From: Pseudomonas sp. 21
GTDB taxonomy: Bacteria > Pseudomonadota > Gammaproteobacteria > Pseudomonadales > Pseudomonadaceae
Assembly: GCF_000955805.1 (NCBI RefSeq)
Contig: NZ_JYOA01000007.1
Location: forward strand, 563,774-627,773
Length of the DNA: 64,000 nt
Direction: 5' to 3'
Part shown: positions 55,915 to 64,000 of the stretch, in pieces
How the letters are laid out: the number at the start of each line of letters is the position of its first letter
How positions within the stretch are numbered: the first letter of the stretch is position 1
Position numbers and translations under genes: made by a program
The notes under the pieces: model-generated
The model's database searches: none
What the model saw: the letters and a program-made list of their open reading frames with translations, nothing else
What the model was told of the DNA's origin: nothing

Positions 55915-56925
55915 ATGCAGAAACCGCGTACGCACTACGACAACCTGATGGTGGCGCGCACGGCCTCGGCCGAAGTCATCCGCGCCGCGTATAAGAGCCT
56001 GACACAGAAGTATCACCCGGATAAGAATCCGGGTGATCCGCAGGCCGCGCGGATCATGGCCATGATCAATCAGGCGTACGAGGTGCTTTCCGACCCACAG
56101 CGCCGGCGCTCGCACGATGAGTGGATCGCGCAGCAAGAGCAGGCCTTTCAACGGGCACAGTTCGAACAGTTCCAGCGCCAGGCCGGCCGCGCCCACACGC
56201 AGCCACCACCGCCTCCGCCGCCGAAAACGCCCCCGCCACCCCCACCGCAGCAGCGTCAAAGCGCGCCTCCGCTCGCCTGGGGCGCACTGCTCGGCAATCT
56301 GTTCCGCACTGCCCGCTGGATCGGCGCGCTAGGCTTCGCCCTGGTGCTCGGGCTGTCCTACCTGGACTCGTACGGTCAACGCCACAGTGCCTACGTACCG
56401 CCGTCTGCCCCTGCGCGCACAACGGCATCGGCGACGCCCAGCAGTCCGTTGTTGCCGGCCGCAACCCCCGCCGCCAGCCGTACGGCACCGGCCGCGCCCC
56501 CTGTACCGCGCTGTCAGCCCATGCCACAGGATCCCAAGGGTCGTGCCTGGCCGCGCACGGCGGGCTACGTGCGCGGGTTTGGCATCCCCTACAACGCCGG
56601 TTACTCGCAAATCAGCATCGACAACTCCCAGGGCAACAGCGCGCTGTATATCAAACTGGGCCCCGCCACCCCACGCAGCGGCACCCTGGAGCGGCATGCC
56701 TTCGTGCCCGCCGGGCAGAAGTTCACCCTGCGCCAGATCAGCCCGGGGACGTACTACGTGAAGTACAAGGACATCGCCAGCGGCTGTAACTTCCGCTCCA
56801 GTCTGCTGCAGGTCGAGCAGTTCAGCACCGCCACCGGCTATCAATACAGCGACATCAGCCTGACCCTGTACAAGGTGCTGCACGGCAACATGCGCGTCGA
56901 AAGCCTCAGCGAGGCCGACTTCTAG
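55915..56925 (+). CDS. J-domain membrane protein
   Basis: A 336-residue protein. The N-terminal J domain (about 7-65) has the essential HPD at residues 34-36 in KYHPDKNPGD. A proline-rich linker (about 92-115), one hydrophobic segment (about 130-150) and a cysteine-containing C-terminal domain of unknown fold (FVPAGQKFTLRQISPGTYYVKYKD) follow. The start at 55915 (MQKPRTHYDNL) is taken because it begins just before the J domain. It would recruit DnaK to the membrane; the client is unknown. Confidence 0.75.
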   Translation: MQKPRTHYDNLMVARTASAEVIRAAYKSLTQKYHPDKNPGDPQAARIMAMINQAYEVLSDPQRRRSHDEWIAQQEQAFQRAQFEQFQRQAGRAHTQPPPPPPPKTPPPPPPQQRQSAPPLAWGALLGNLFRTARWIGALGFALVLGLSYLDSYGQRHSAYVPPSAPARTTASATPSSPLLPAATPAASRTAPAAPPVPRCQPMPQDPKGRAWPRTAGYVRGFGIPYNAGYSQISIDNSQGNSALYIKLGPATPRSGTLERHAFVPAGQKFTLRQISPGTYYVKYKDIASGCNFRSSLLQVEQFSTATGYQYSDISLTLYKVLHGNMRVESLSEADF

Positions 56926-57089
56926 CGCACTGCAGAGCAGTGGACTGCGCGTAATAGGACGTTATGGTTAATCAGGCCCCTCGCCTGGCTAGGTGCTGGC
57001 AGCCACTCAGCCAGTGGCGGTGATCGACATCTCCCTCTGCGCTATACCAGAACCCTGGGTACTGGTTTGACGCAAGAGCCGAGGGCGCC

Positions 57090-57320
57090 ATGAAAAGAGC
57101 CATCGAGCAGGAAACGTTGCAGGCATTGGTCGAGACCGGGGCGGCGCGGGAATTTCGCGTGCTGCGCGACGGGGCGGGCTGGCGCCTGGAGCTGCGCCTC
57201 GGCGTGCGATGGCTGCCGGTGCGCTCGCGGCGTGAACCGGTGAGGCTGTGGCGTTCGCTGGCGGCGGTGGGGCGCTTTTGCGAGGGCGTGGGGATCAAGG
57301 CGCTGACGGTGGAGCTTTGA
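57090..57320 (+). CDS. ParC-like small partition-associated protein
   Basis: A 76-residue basic protein, MKRAIEQETLQALVETGAAREFRVLRD...RREPVRLWRSLAAVGRFCEGVGIKAL. It resembles the small ParC-type proteins of pseudomonad integrative elements and plasmids. It stands alone here, so it may be a leftover of a larger island. Its stop lies in a hairpin ACGGTGGAG...CTCCACCGT (57306-57330). Confidence 0.55.
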   Translation: MKRAIEQETLQALVETGAAREFRVLRDGAGWRLELRLGVRWLPVRSRREPVRLWRSLAAVGRFCEGVGIKALTVEL

Positions 57321-57330
57321 ACTCCACCGT

Positions 57331-57476
57331 CTAGCGCGGACGCGCCCGCCAAAGTTCCTCAATGTCGAGGTTCTCCAACGCCTCACGCATGCGTCGAAAG
57401 GCATTGTCGGAAAAGCGCGGAATTCGGGTCGAGCCAAATTCGAAGACGTGCCGGCAATTCACATCGTCATCAACCC
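57331..57476 (-). pseudogene. 3'-terminal remnant of an unidentified gene
   Basis: A minus-strand frame without a start reads LGVDDDVNCRHVFEFGSTR and then IPRFSDNAFRRMREALENL, ending DIEELWRARPR and a TAG stop. It has the look of a real C-terminus fused to the broken DUF262 gene upstream. The parent gene is not recognised. Confidence 0.4.
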
Positions 57477-58517
57477 CGAGGTGAGCTCGTAATAGGTGAG
57501 ACGCCCCTGGCGTTCCTTCTCCCTCCAGTAGGAGTTAGCCGAAACACTCTTACCGGTGGTCACGATAAGGTCGAATGGACTCCAGTAACGCACATACAAT
57601 TGCTGTACTGGTTGCCCTCGGCGAGCCGCCTCGAGGAACACGAAATTACGTACCAGGTCGGACGCTAGCAGTGGTTCGCCTCGGGCGTTGAGCGTTTCGA
57701 AGATAACTTGAGGATCGTCTTCGGCTTCCAGCGTCAGAGTCATGATCTGCACGTGATCGGCCAATGCCATGTACAGCGCCTGAGCTCGCTCAGGCTCTAG
57801 CTGCTTATGGGCTTGCAGCGATGGCACATCGTTATGGCGGCGGATATCCGCGATCAGTGTGTCCCCGAACGTAGGGTCAGCAGCGGGATCTACAACATCG
57901 GAGAGATCTACACCCCTCATGTAGGCAAGGCAGGCGTGATAGAGGTACAGGTAAGTCTGCACCATCAAGGGCCGCTCAAACCTTGTGCGGCCATCACGTG
58001 CCGGATACACGACACATATGTCTTGGATGGCCATACCAGAATTGCTCAGGCGGCGCATCTCATCCTGACCTGCCTGAGTGGGCCAGACCTTGTAATGGTC
58101 TTCTTCGCGCTGGTAAGGGCCAGGGTTCCGTAGCAGTGCGTCAAGCATTTGCGGTATGGGGCTGTCTATTAGCTCACGCGCTGCCTGGCGAAATGCAAGC
58201 AACAGCAACTGCAACGTAGTGGAGCGCTGCTGGCCATCGATTACTTCAAAGGCAGGTACTCTTCCGAAACTGTTCGGCACGGGCGTCATCACAATGGAGC
58301 CCAGAAAGTGCTTCTGTATGGGCTTCAATGCCGCAGTGGTTCCTGTTGATGCCAGTGTCTGTTGCTCCAGCACAGCGTCCGCTCGGTCTTGAATGTCAGC
58401 CCACAGTGGGCCGACCTGCTTTTCCAGCGTCCACACATAGCCCCGTTGAAAGATCGGAATCTGATACTGGTGCGGGGTGCTGAATAGACTCGTGACCGTA
58501 GCCTTGCTGGGTTGCAT
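57459..58517 (-). pseudogene. DUF262 (GmrSD-like) gene, truncated
   Basis: A 352-residue frame with the DUF262 N-terminal domain: IPIFQRGYVWT, then FEVIDGQQRSTTLQLLLLAF (the conserved nuclease/NTP motif region), and NARGEPLLASDLVRNFVF. Full-length members are about 550-700 residues with a DUF1524 HNH domain. Here the frame breaks off after SYWREKERQGRLT and ends ELTSGLMTM, where it runs into an unrelated remnant. GmrSD-like proteins are Type IV defence enzymes against modified DNA. Loss of the C-terminus suggests it is inactive. Confidence 0.65.
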
Positions 58518-58551
58518 TCCGAATTCCCTTTCTGATAACTCGTGTCAGTGT

Positions 58552-61500
58552 TTAGCCAATGTCGAGTACAGGTAGCGCATTGACGATCTTCTGGGTCTCT
58601 AAACTTACCGTTACCACGCGTTGGAACAGCTCAAGCGGGTATTTGGGGTTGCCCATAGTTTCGGTGGCCCAGTCGTTGGCGTCGTTGACAATACCGCTGG
58701 CTTTATCTGTACGCACGGCCTGGCGCTCCATCACCCAGTCCAGCGCGGCCTTACCGTTGACGACGTAATCCCAGGCAGCCTCGGGGATGCCCTTGAGGGT
58801 GATGCGGTGGTTGTAGATGACGGTGGTTTTGTCGCCCTTCTTGGCGAACTTCATCTTCTCCACGCGGTAGTCGGCGTCGCTGAGCGTGCCCTTTGCCTCG
58901 ATGGTCAGGGGGTAGGGCTCGACGGTTTCGTAGTTCAGGTGGAGATCAGCCAAGCCACGGCCCGCTTTGCTGAAGGCCCAGAAGTCTGCGACCTTCTTAA
59001 CAGCCGGGATGCGCGGCAGCTCTTTGTTCAGATTGTCGGCAAAGCGCTCGCGGTAGTCGGGCGAATGGAGGATTCCGTAAACGTAATAGAACAGGTCTTC
59101 CTTACTTATCAGCTCGCCGGGGTACGCACTCTGAAAATGAGCCAGGCCAGCGGCTGTGATGGCATCCCGGCGGCGCAATCCACCGTCAACTGGCGCGGCA
59201 AATAGGTCGTCTTTGGATGCCTGGGCGGCTTCGTCGTAGAGATATAGGGGAAAGCATTGAGTCCCACCATCTGTTTGGAACTCAACGGGCCGGTCAATTA
59301 CTAGCGCCAGTTGACCTTCAAACGCTGGCCGCTGCTTGATAAGAATTGCGATGTTTCGTGCTTCTGCTGTGGGAAACAGCCTTGGGAGTTGATAGACGTA
59401 CTCGTTGAAGTCCCTGTTGAAGTAGAGCCACTGCTTTGTGAAAGGGCGATATAGGCTTGGCACAATACAGTCAGCTCTGAAAGGAAACGTGCGCCCCTTT
59501 GCAAGACTTTGCTTCAGTGCTCGAGTCCAGCTGATTCGCTGCGGATTGGTGTCGATAACAGTTTCCAACACCGCCTCACGGCCCTTTTTGTCCAACTCTG
59601 GGTTCAAAGCAGTAAAGCGCTCTAATTCATCGTTGTAGAAGGCGATCATGCTGCTCATGTTTGCCTTAAGCTTGTTATGGCTTGCATTGTAGGCCCACGC
59701 ATCACGAGCAGTCGTAACTCCCTGTGAGAAGTTTTCGAACAACTTTTCCGAATCCCCCTTCTTGTCACCCATCACAATGAATTGGCCGAAGCTATCATCG
59801 CGCTGTTTGAGCCAATCCCCGTGCTCATCTGGGGTAATCTGCTGCCACTGGTCGATACCAGCCACGCTGGCAAAACCCGCAATCTTCTCCAGTTTCTCCT
59901 CTCGACTGAGATAGTCGCCAACGTCATGGAAGTAAATCTGGCCATGAGCCTGAGCACTGGGATTCTTGACCAATAACGAGATGGCAATGGGAGAGCGACT
60001 GCCACTGCCAAATATCTTGCCACCTTCTTTGCGCGACGTTTCACCACTGGTGCGCTGATTGCCGCGCAAATGGAACACATAGAGGCTGGAAAACTCATCG
60101 ACCAAGCACTTGCGCAAGCCATCTGCGGTATTGGCCTCCACAAAACCCGCGTTGGTGACAAAACCGATAACCCCAGCATCGCCAATACGATCACTGGCCC
60201 AGCGAATGGCGCGGATGTAACTGTCGTATAGATTGCGTAGATTGGTTGATTCAGACCTAGCGGCATAAGTCGCCTCTATTCGGCTATCCAACGCCGGATA
60301 CGGCACGTTGCCATTGTTGGCGTTGGCATCGTTTTGACCCACCGAATACGGGGGATTCCCCACAATCACCCGAATATCCAAATCCTTCTGACGCTTGCGC
60401 CGGGCACTGTTGTCCTCTAGCAGCGCATCTACCAAGTCGTCCTTCTCATACATCTGGAAGGTGTCGGTCAGGCAGATACCTTCAAACGGGGTGTACTCGT
60501 CGATCACTTCGCCGTGGTAGGCCGCTTCGATATTGATCGCGGCAATGTAGTAGGCCAGCAGCACCAGCTCATTAGCATGGATTTCATGCCTGTACTTGTG
60601 CGGCAACTCTTCCGGCTTGATCAGGCCAGACTGAATCAGGCGCGTGATAAAGGTGCCAGTGCCGGTGAACGGGTCGATGATATGAACGCCCTTGCTGCCC
60701 AGTGTCTGGCCGAACTCCTGTTGCAACAGGTGATTGACGCTATGAAGGATGAAGTCCACAACCTCAACGGGGGTGTACACAATCCCTAAGCGCTCGGTCA
60801 TCTTGGGGAAGGCGTTGCGGAAGAACTTGTCGTAAAGCTCGACAATGATCTTCTGCTTACCCTGAGCATTGTTGATGCCGGCAGCGCGTTGCCGCACGCT
60901 AGCGTAGAACTTCTCTAAGGTGTCCGCTTCCTTGCCCAGGTGATGCTCGTGCAGCGCGTCCAGCACGCCTTGCATAGCCTTAGACATCGGGTTGTGACTG
61001 GCGAAGCTGTACTCATCGAACAGCGCATCAAACACTGGCTTGGTTACTAGATGCTGGGCGAGCATTTCGACGATCTCGCCATCGCTGATGCTGTCGTTAA
61101 GGTCGTCGCGCAGTTCGACTGCAAAAGCGTTGAAGGCTTCACGCTCGGCGATGTTGGTCGGGTTTTCGAGAATGCCGTGGATGCGGTCGATATGGGTGCG
61201 AGCGATCTTGGCAATGTCGTTCGCCCAGTCTTCCCAGTGGTGGCGGTTGCCACACTTCTCGACGATCTTGGCGTAGATGGCCTTCTCGATTTCACCCACT
61301 TCATATGTCAGCTCGGCCTGCTGCGTCATCTGGCCTTCGACATCGTAATTCGGACGCTTCTCGCCAATACCGTACTGGCCTTTACCGGCCTTGCCGTTGC
61401 TCGTACCGTTGGCTTTCCTCGTCTTCTTCTCGGCCTTGTCGGTGATGGCGATGACTTCCATCTTGCGCGGGTCTGATCCGATGAGATCGAGCTTATTGAC

Positions 61501-63435
61501 CATGGCGTCAAAGCTGTCGTCATGCGAACGAAGTGCCTGGAGTACCTGCCAAACCACCTTGTATGTCTGGTTGTCGTTAAGCGCGTCGTGAGGCTCCATG
61601 CCCGCAGGAATAACTACTGGCAGCACGACATAGCCGCGCTTCTTGCCCGGTGCATTGCGCATTACCCGACCCACCGATTGCACGACGTCCACCTGGGAGT
61701 TGCGCGGGGTGAGGAAGAGGACGGCATCCAGCGCCGGCACGTCTACACCCTCAGAAAGGCAGCGCACATTACTGAGAATTCGGCAGGTGTTGGCTGGGGG
61801 CTCTTCCTTAAGCCAGTTAAGCTTGGCTTCTTTCTGGCTGGCATTCATGCCGCCATCGACGTGTTCGGCTTCGCAGATAATGCGCGAGGCCTCTTCGATT
61901 TCTACGGACTCCTGATAAGCCTCCACCACCGACTTGAACATGCTGGCAATGTTGATGGAGCTGACTTTGTGCTTGGTTCCCTTGTAGTTCGGCGAGATCA
62001 CCTGGCAGAAGGCGACGGCACGCTTCATGGGCTGATCATCGCCCACCAGTTGCTCGGCCAGCCCCTGCTTGGCTAGCGCCTTCCAGCAGCCGACGATCTT
62101 GGCAGCGTCGTCCACCTTAAGTTGGTTGTTTTCGTCCTTCAGCAAGTCTTGGAGGCGGCGACTGATGGCGCTCTCTTCGACGGTGAGTACCAACACCTTG
62201 TAATCGGTAAGCAGGCCCCGCTGGACGGCCTCGGAGAAATTGATGACGAAAAGTTCTTTGCCGTACAGCGCCACATCATCCATCGAACAGAGGGTGACTT
62301 CGCCGGACTCGGCCTTAACCTTGGCGCTGTCACCGTAGATACGCGGTGTGGCGGTCATGTACAGGCGCTTGATAGCACGAATGTAATCGGAGTCATGAAC
62401 GCGCACGAAGGCACTTTCGTCGTCGTCGTCAAAGGTGGCGCCGGTGGTGCGGTGGGCTTCGTCACAGATGATCAGATCAAAAGCTGGCAGGCCATGTTCG
62501 TGCTGGGCGCGGCTGATCACATCGATGGAATGGTAAGTGGAGAACACCACACTCATGTGCTCGGCATCGTGGCGCTTGAGCATTTCCGCTGCAAGGCGAT
62601 CTGCCTTGGTCGTGGCCGGGTAACGCAGTTCGTGTGCAAAGACCTGGGGGGTGTCCTCATCGGCCTTGCGCTTCTTACCTACGTCGCTGTCGGAGCATAC
62701 GGCAAAGTTGTGGAGCGGGGTTTCACTTTCCTGCGTCCATTCGGTGAGGGTCTGCGAAAGCAGCGACAAGCTGGGCACCAGGAACAACACACGCTTGCCC
62801 TTGCCAGCCTGCTGCTCGGCAATCTTCAGGCTGGTGAAGGTCTTGCCGGTGCCGCAGGCCATGATTAGCTTGCCGCGCTCGGCGTCTTTGAGGCCAGCTG
62901 CAACAGCATTCAGCGCGGTTTTCTGGTGATCTCGCAGCTGCTTACGGGCCTTGAAAGCAACGGCCTGATTGGGCTGGTATTTAGCCCAGTCGATCTGGCT
63001 TTCTTCCAGGGCTTGCAGGTCGATCTTGTTGATCGAAAGCTGCTGGCCCTGCAAAGCGTCTTCGGCGTGTTCGCTCCAGTTGTTGGTGGTGGCAACGATG
63101 ATGCGATGCGAGAACGGCGCCTTGCCCGAGGCGGTGAAGAAGCTATCGATGTCCTTTTTCTGTACGCGGTAGTCCTCTGCGTAGAGCTTGCACTGGATGG
63201 CGTGGAACTCGCCTGTGCCTTGGGTGCGAGCCACCAAGTCGATTCCGGTATCGCGACCGTCTAACACGTGCTCCTTGGCCCAATCGGCGTACATCCATAC
63301 CTTATCGTACAGGTCGCGGTAGGTGGCTTCGTTACGCAGGTAAGCGCAGATCAGCTCTTCAAAGTAAGTGCCTTTTTCACGCTCCGAAACTGAAGCGGCG
63401 CGATATATATCGAGCAAGGAGGAGAGGGCGGACAT
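58552..63435 (-). CDS. Type ISP restriction-modification enzyme (LlaGI/LlaBIII-like)
   Basis: A 1627-residue single-polypeptide restriction enzyme. In order: an Mrr-like PD-(D/E)XK nuclease (FEELICAYL...DGRDTGIDLVA...HAIQCKLY, about 20-110), a superfamily 2 translocase (Walker A CGTGKT with Lys198; DEAH box IICDEAHRTTG; SVGRVMRNAPGKKRGYVVLP), a coupler, an N6-adenine methyltransferase (IDPFTGTGTF; NPPY at 1027-1030) and a C-terminal target-recognition domain. This is the layout of Type ISP enzymes, which translocate DNA and cleave after head-on collision, methylating one strand. The start at 63435 follows AAGGAG; the frame is open to 63498. It lies just inside the right end of the element. 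Confidence 0.93.
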   Translation of the reverse strand: MSALSSLLDIYRAASVSEREKGTYFEELICAYLRNEATYRDLYDKVWMYADWAKEHVLDGRDTGIDLVARTQGTGEFHAIQCKLYAEDYRVQKKDIDSFFTASGKAPFSHRIIVATTNNWSEHAEDALQGQQLSINKIDLQALEESQIDWAKYQPNQAVAFKARKQLRDHQKTALNAVAAGLKDAERGKLIMACGTGKTFTSLKIAEQQAGKGKRVLFLVPSLSLLSQTLTEWTQESETPLHNFAVCSDSDVGKKRKADEDTPQVFAHELRYPATTKADRLAAEMLKRHDAEHMSVVFSTYHSIDVISRAQHEHGLPAFDLIICDEAHRTTGATFDDDDESAFVRVHDSDYIRAIKRLYMTATPRIYGDSAKVKAESGEVTLCSMDDVALYGKELFVINFSEAVQRGLLTDYKVLVLTVEESAISRRLQDLLKDENNQLKVDDAAKIVGCWKALAKQGLAEQLVGDDQPMKRAVAFCQVISPNYKGTKHKVSSINIASMFKSVVEAYQESVEIEEASRIICEAEHVDGGMNASQKEAKLNWLKEEPPANTCRILSNVRCLSEGVDVPALDAVLFLTPRNSQVDVVQSVGRVMRNAPGKKRGYVVLPVVIPAGMEPHDALNDNQTYKVVWQVLQALRSHDDSFDAMVNKLDLIGSDPRKMEVIAITDKAEKKTRKANGTSNGKAGKGQYGIGEKRPNYDVEGQMTQQAELTYEVGEIEKAIYAKIVEKCGNRHHWEDWANDIAKIARTHIDRIHGILENPTNIAEREAFNAFAVELRDDLNDSISDGEIVEMLAQHLVTKPVFDALFDEYSFASHNPMSKAMQGVLDALHEHHLGKEADTLEKFYASVRQRAAGINNAQGKQKIIVELYDKFFRNAFPKMTERLGIVYTPVEVVDFILHSVNHLLQQEFGQTLGSKGVHIIDPFTGTGTFITRLIQSGLIKPEELPHKYRHEIHANELVLLAYYIAAINIEAAYHGEVIDEYTPFEGICLTDTFQMYEKDDLVDALLEDNSARRKRQKDLDIRVIVGNPPYSVGQNDANANNGNVPYPALDSRIEATYAARSESTNLRNLYDSYIRAIRWASDRIGDAGVIGFVTNAGFVEANTADGLRKCLVDEFSSLYVFHLRGNQRTSGETSRKEGGKIFGSGSRSPIAISLLVKNPSAQAHGQIYFHDVGDYLSREEKLEKIAGFASVAGIDQWQQITPDEHGDWLKQRDDSFGQFIVMGDKKGDSEKLFENFSQGVTTARDAWAYNASHNKLKANMSSMIAFYNDELERFTALNPELDKKGREAVLETVIDTNPQRISWTRALKQSLAKGRTFPFRADCIVPSLYRPFTKQWLYFNRDFNEYVYQLPRLFPTAEARNIAILIKQRPAFEGQLALVIDRPVEFQTDGGTQCFPLYLYDEAAQASKDDLFAAPVDGGLRRRDAITAAGLAHFQSAYPGELISKEDLFYYVYGILHSPDYRERFADNLNKELPRIPAVKKVADFWAFSKAGRGLADLHLNYETVEPYPLTIEAKGTLSDADYRVEKMKFAKKGDKTTVIYNHRITLKGIPEAAWDYVVNGKAALDWVMERQAVRTDKASGIVNDANDWATETMGNPKYPLELFQRVVTVSLETQKIVNALPVLDIG

Positions 63436-63520
63436 AAAGAACTCCTTTTGATTACTGCTAGCGCATATCTCGGGCGCTAAATTCTTCCAGTCTATCAATA
63501 GGCGTCTTTCTGAGCAGCCA

Positions 63521-63558
63521 AAAGAAAACCCCAGGAGATACGAGATCTACTGGGGTTT
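63521..63558 (-). terminator. Terminator just inside the right end
   Basis: AAACCCCAG and CTGGGGTTT form a 9-bp stem with a 15-nt loop. On the minus strand the stem is followed by TTCTTT. It would stop transcripts running out of gyrB into the element. Confidence 0.7.
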
Positions 63559-63565
63559 GTCTGTA

Positions 63566-63629
63566 GCCATTAACTTTGGTCGAACCACTTAACTTTGACC
63601 GAATGGGCAAATAACTTTGCCCACCTACA
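63566..63629 (-). repeat. Right-end array of TnsB-like repeats
   Basis: Read inwards from the end on the minus strand: the terminal unit TGTAGGTGGGCAAAGTTATT (63610-63629), ATTCGGTCAAAGTTAAGTGG (63585-63604) and GTTCGACCAAAGTTAATGGC (63566-63585). They nearly abut, as in the right end of Tn7. Confidence 0.78.
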
Positions 63630-63634
63630 ACGTC
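63630..63634. repeat. Right target-site duplication ACGTC
   Basis: Direct repeat of 45291-45295. It shares two bases with the gyrB stop codon (63633-63635), so gyrB stays intact. Confidence 0.8.
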
Positions 63635-64000
63635 AGACGTCGAGGTTGGACACCGCCAGGGCGTTGCTTTCGATGAAGTCGCGGCGCGGCTCCACGGCAT
63701 CGCCCATCAGAGTGTTGAACAGCTGGTCGGCAGCGATGGCGTCCTCGATGGTTACCTTCAGCATGCGGCGCACGTTGGGGTCCATGGTGGTTTCCCACAG
63801 CTGATCCGGGTTCATCTCGCCCAGACCTTTGTATCGCTGGATGCTGTGGCGCTTGGTGCCTTCGGTCATCAGCCAGTCCAGGGCTTCCTTGAAGCTGCTG
63901 ACGTTCTTCTTGCGCTCGCCCTTCTGCACATAGGCGCCGTCTTCCAGCAGGCTGTTCAGCTTGCTGCCCAGTTCGGTTACCGCGCGGTAATCATTGCTGG
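63633..64000 (-). CDS. gyrB: DNA gyrase subunit B, C-terminal part
   Basis: A partial gene running off the right edge. The final ~120 residues include the Toprim/gyrB C-terminal signature [20 protein letters not shown] and the end SNLDV. GyrB is the ATPase subunit of DNA gyrase. The Tn7-like element abuts its stop codon. The N-terminal ATPase part lies outside the window. Confidence 0.96.
   Translation of the reverse strand, partial: SNDYRAVTELGSKLNSLLEDGAYVQKGERKKNVSSFKEALDWLMTEGTKRHSIQRYKGLGEMNPDQLWETTMDPNVRRMLKVTIEDAIAADQLFNTLMGDAVEPRRDFIESNALAVSNLDV

Larger units (their letters stand above)
45296..63629. mobile_element. 18.3-kb Tn7-like element without visible tns genes
   Basis: The element begins TGTAGGTGGG and ends CCCACCTACA, and a perfect 5-bp direct repeat ACGTC flanks it. 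Each end carries repeats of a ~20-bp unit (core CAAAGTTA), all pointing inwards: spaced on the left, abutting on the right. This is how TnsB sites are laid out in Tn7. The right end abuts the gyrB stop codon, as Tn7's right end faces its target gene. No gene inside resembles tnsA, tnsB, tnsC or tniQ/tnsD, so it may be mobilised in trans or be a deletion derivative. Cargo includes a serine recombinase-ParB module and a Type ISP restriction enzyme. Confidence 0.8.

Noticed and set aside
45296-63629. Integration by the serine recombinase as origin of the element's ends
   Set aside because: Large serine recombinases leave a 2-bp core and unrelated att arms. The inverted TGTAGGTGGG ends and 5-bp duplication fit a DDE transposase instead.

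Overview
The window is a chromosomal segment of a Pseudomonas close to the replication origin. Read leftwards from the partial gyrB at the right edge, the core genes follow the order I remember for the P. aeruginosa origin region: gyrB, a PlsC-type acyltransferase, gmhB, glyS/glyQ, tag, an LpxL-type acyltransferase, a PilZ protein, then trkH/trkA, rsmB, fmt, def, a LysM protein, dprA, tsaC, qor, hemF and aroE. High G+C, Pseudomonas REP palindromes and the accessory gene content suggest the P. aeruginosa group, for example a citronellolis/nitroreducens-like species. The species is an inference.

Three accessory blocks interrupt this core. (1) At 1.6-7.0 kb, next to a FecI/FecR pair, is a choline-O-sulfate block: a LysR regulator, choline sulfatase betC, a choline-type ABC binding protein and a SulP anion transporter. 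(2) At 19.7-33.7 kb is a full ectoine/5-hydroxyectoine uptake and degradation cluster. The minus strand carries the MocR regulator enuR, eutB, eutC, doeA, doeB, doeX, doeC and doeD; the divergent operon is ehuBCDA. A yhhQ-type queuosine-precursor transporter with a candidate preQ1-I riboswitch sits inside it. (3) At 45.3-63.6 kb, an 18.3-kb element separates gyrB from its usual neighbour.

The third block is the most unusual part. Its ends are 5'-TGTAGGTGGG...CCCACCTACA-3' flanked by a perfect 5-bp direct repeat ACGTC. Each end carries an array of ~20-bp repeats (core CAAAGTTA), spaced on the left and abutting on the right, as the TnsB sites of Tn7 are. The right end abuts the gyrB stop codon. 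No tnsA/B/C/D-like gene is visible inside. The cargo is an AT-rich module of a small regulator, a large serine recombinase and two ParB-like proteins, then a CoiA-like nuclease, several small or frameshifted island genes, a J-domain membrane protein, a truncated DUF262 gene and a 1627-residue Type ISP restriction-modification enzyme.

Another compact system lies between the LpxL-type gene and tag: a secreted VIT/VWA protein ending in a PEP-CTERM signal, translationally coupled to an exosortase with a C-terminal extension. It looks like a dedicated sorting enzyme with one substrate. A LexA-type box precedes tag.
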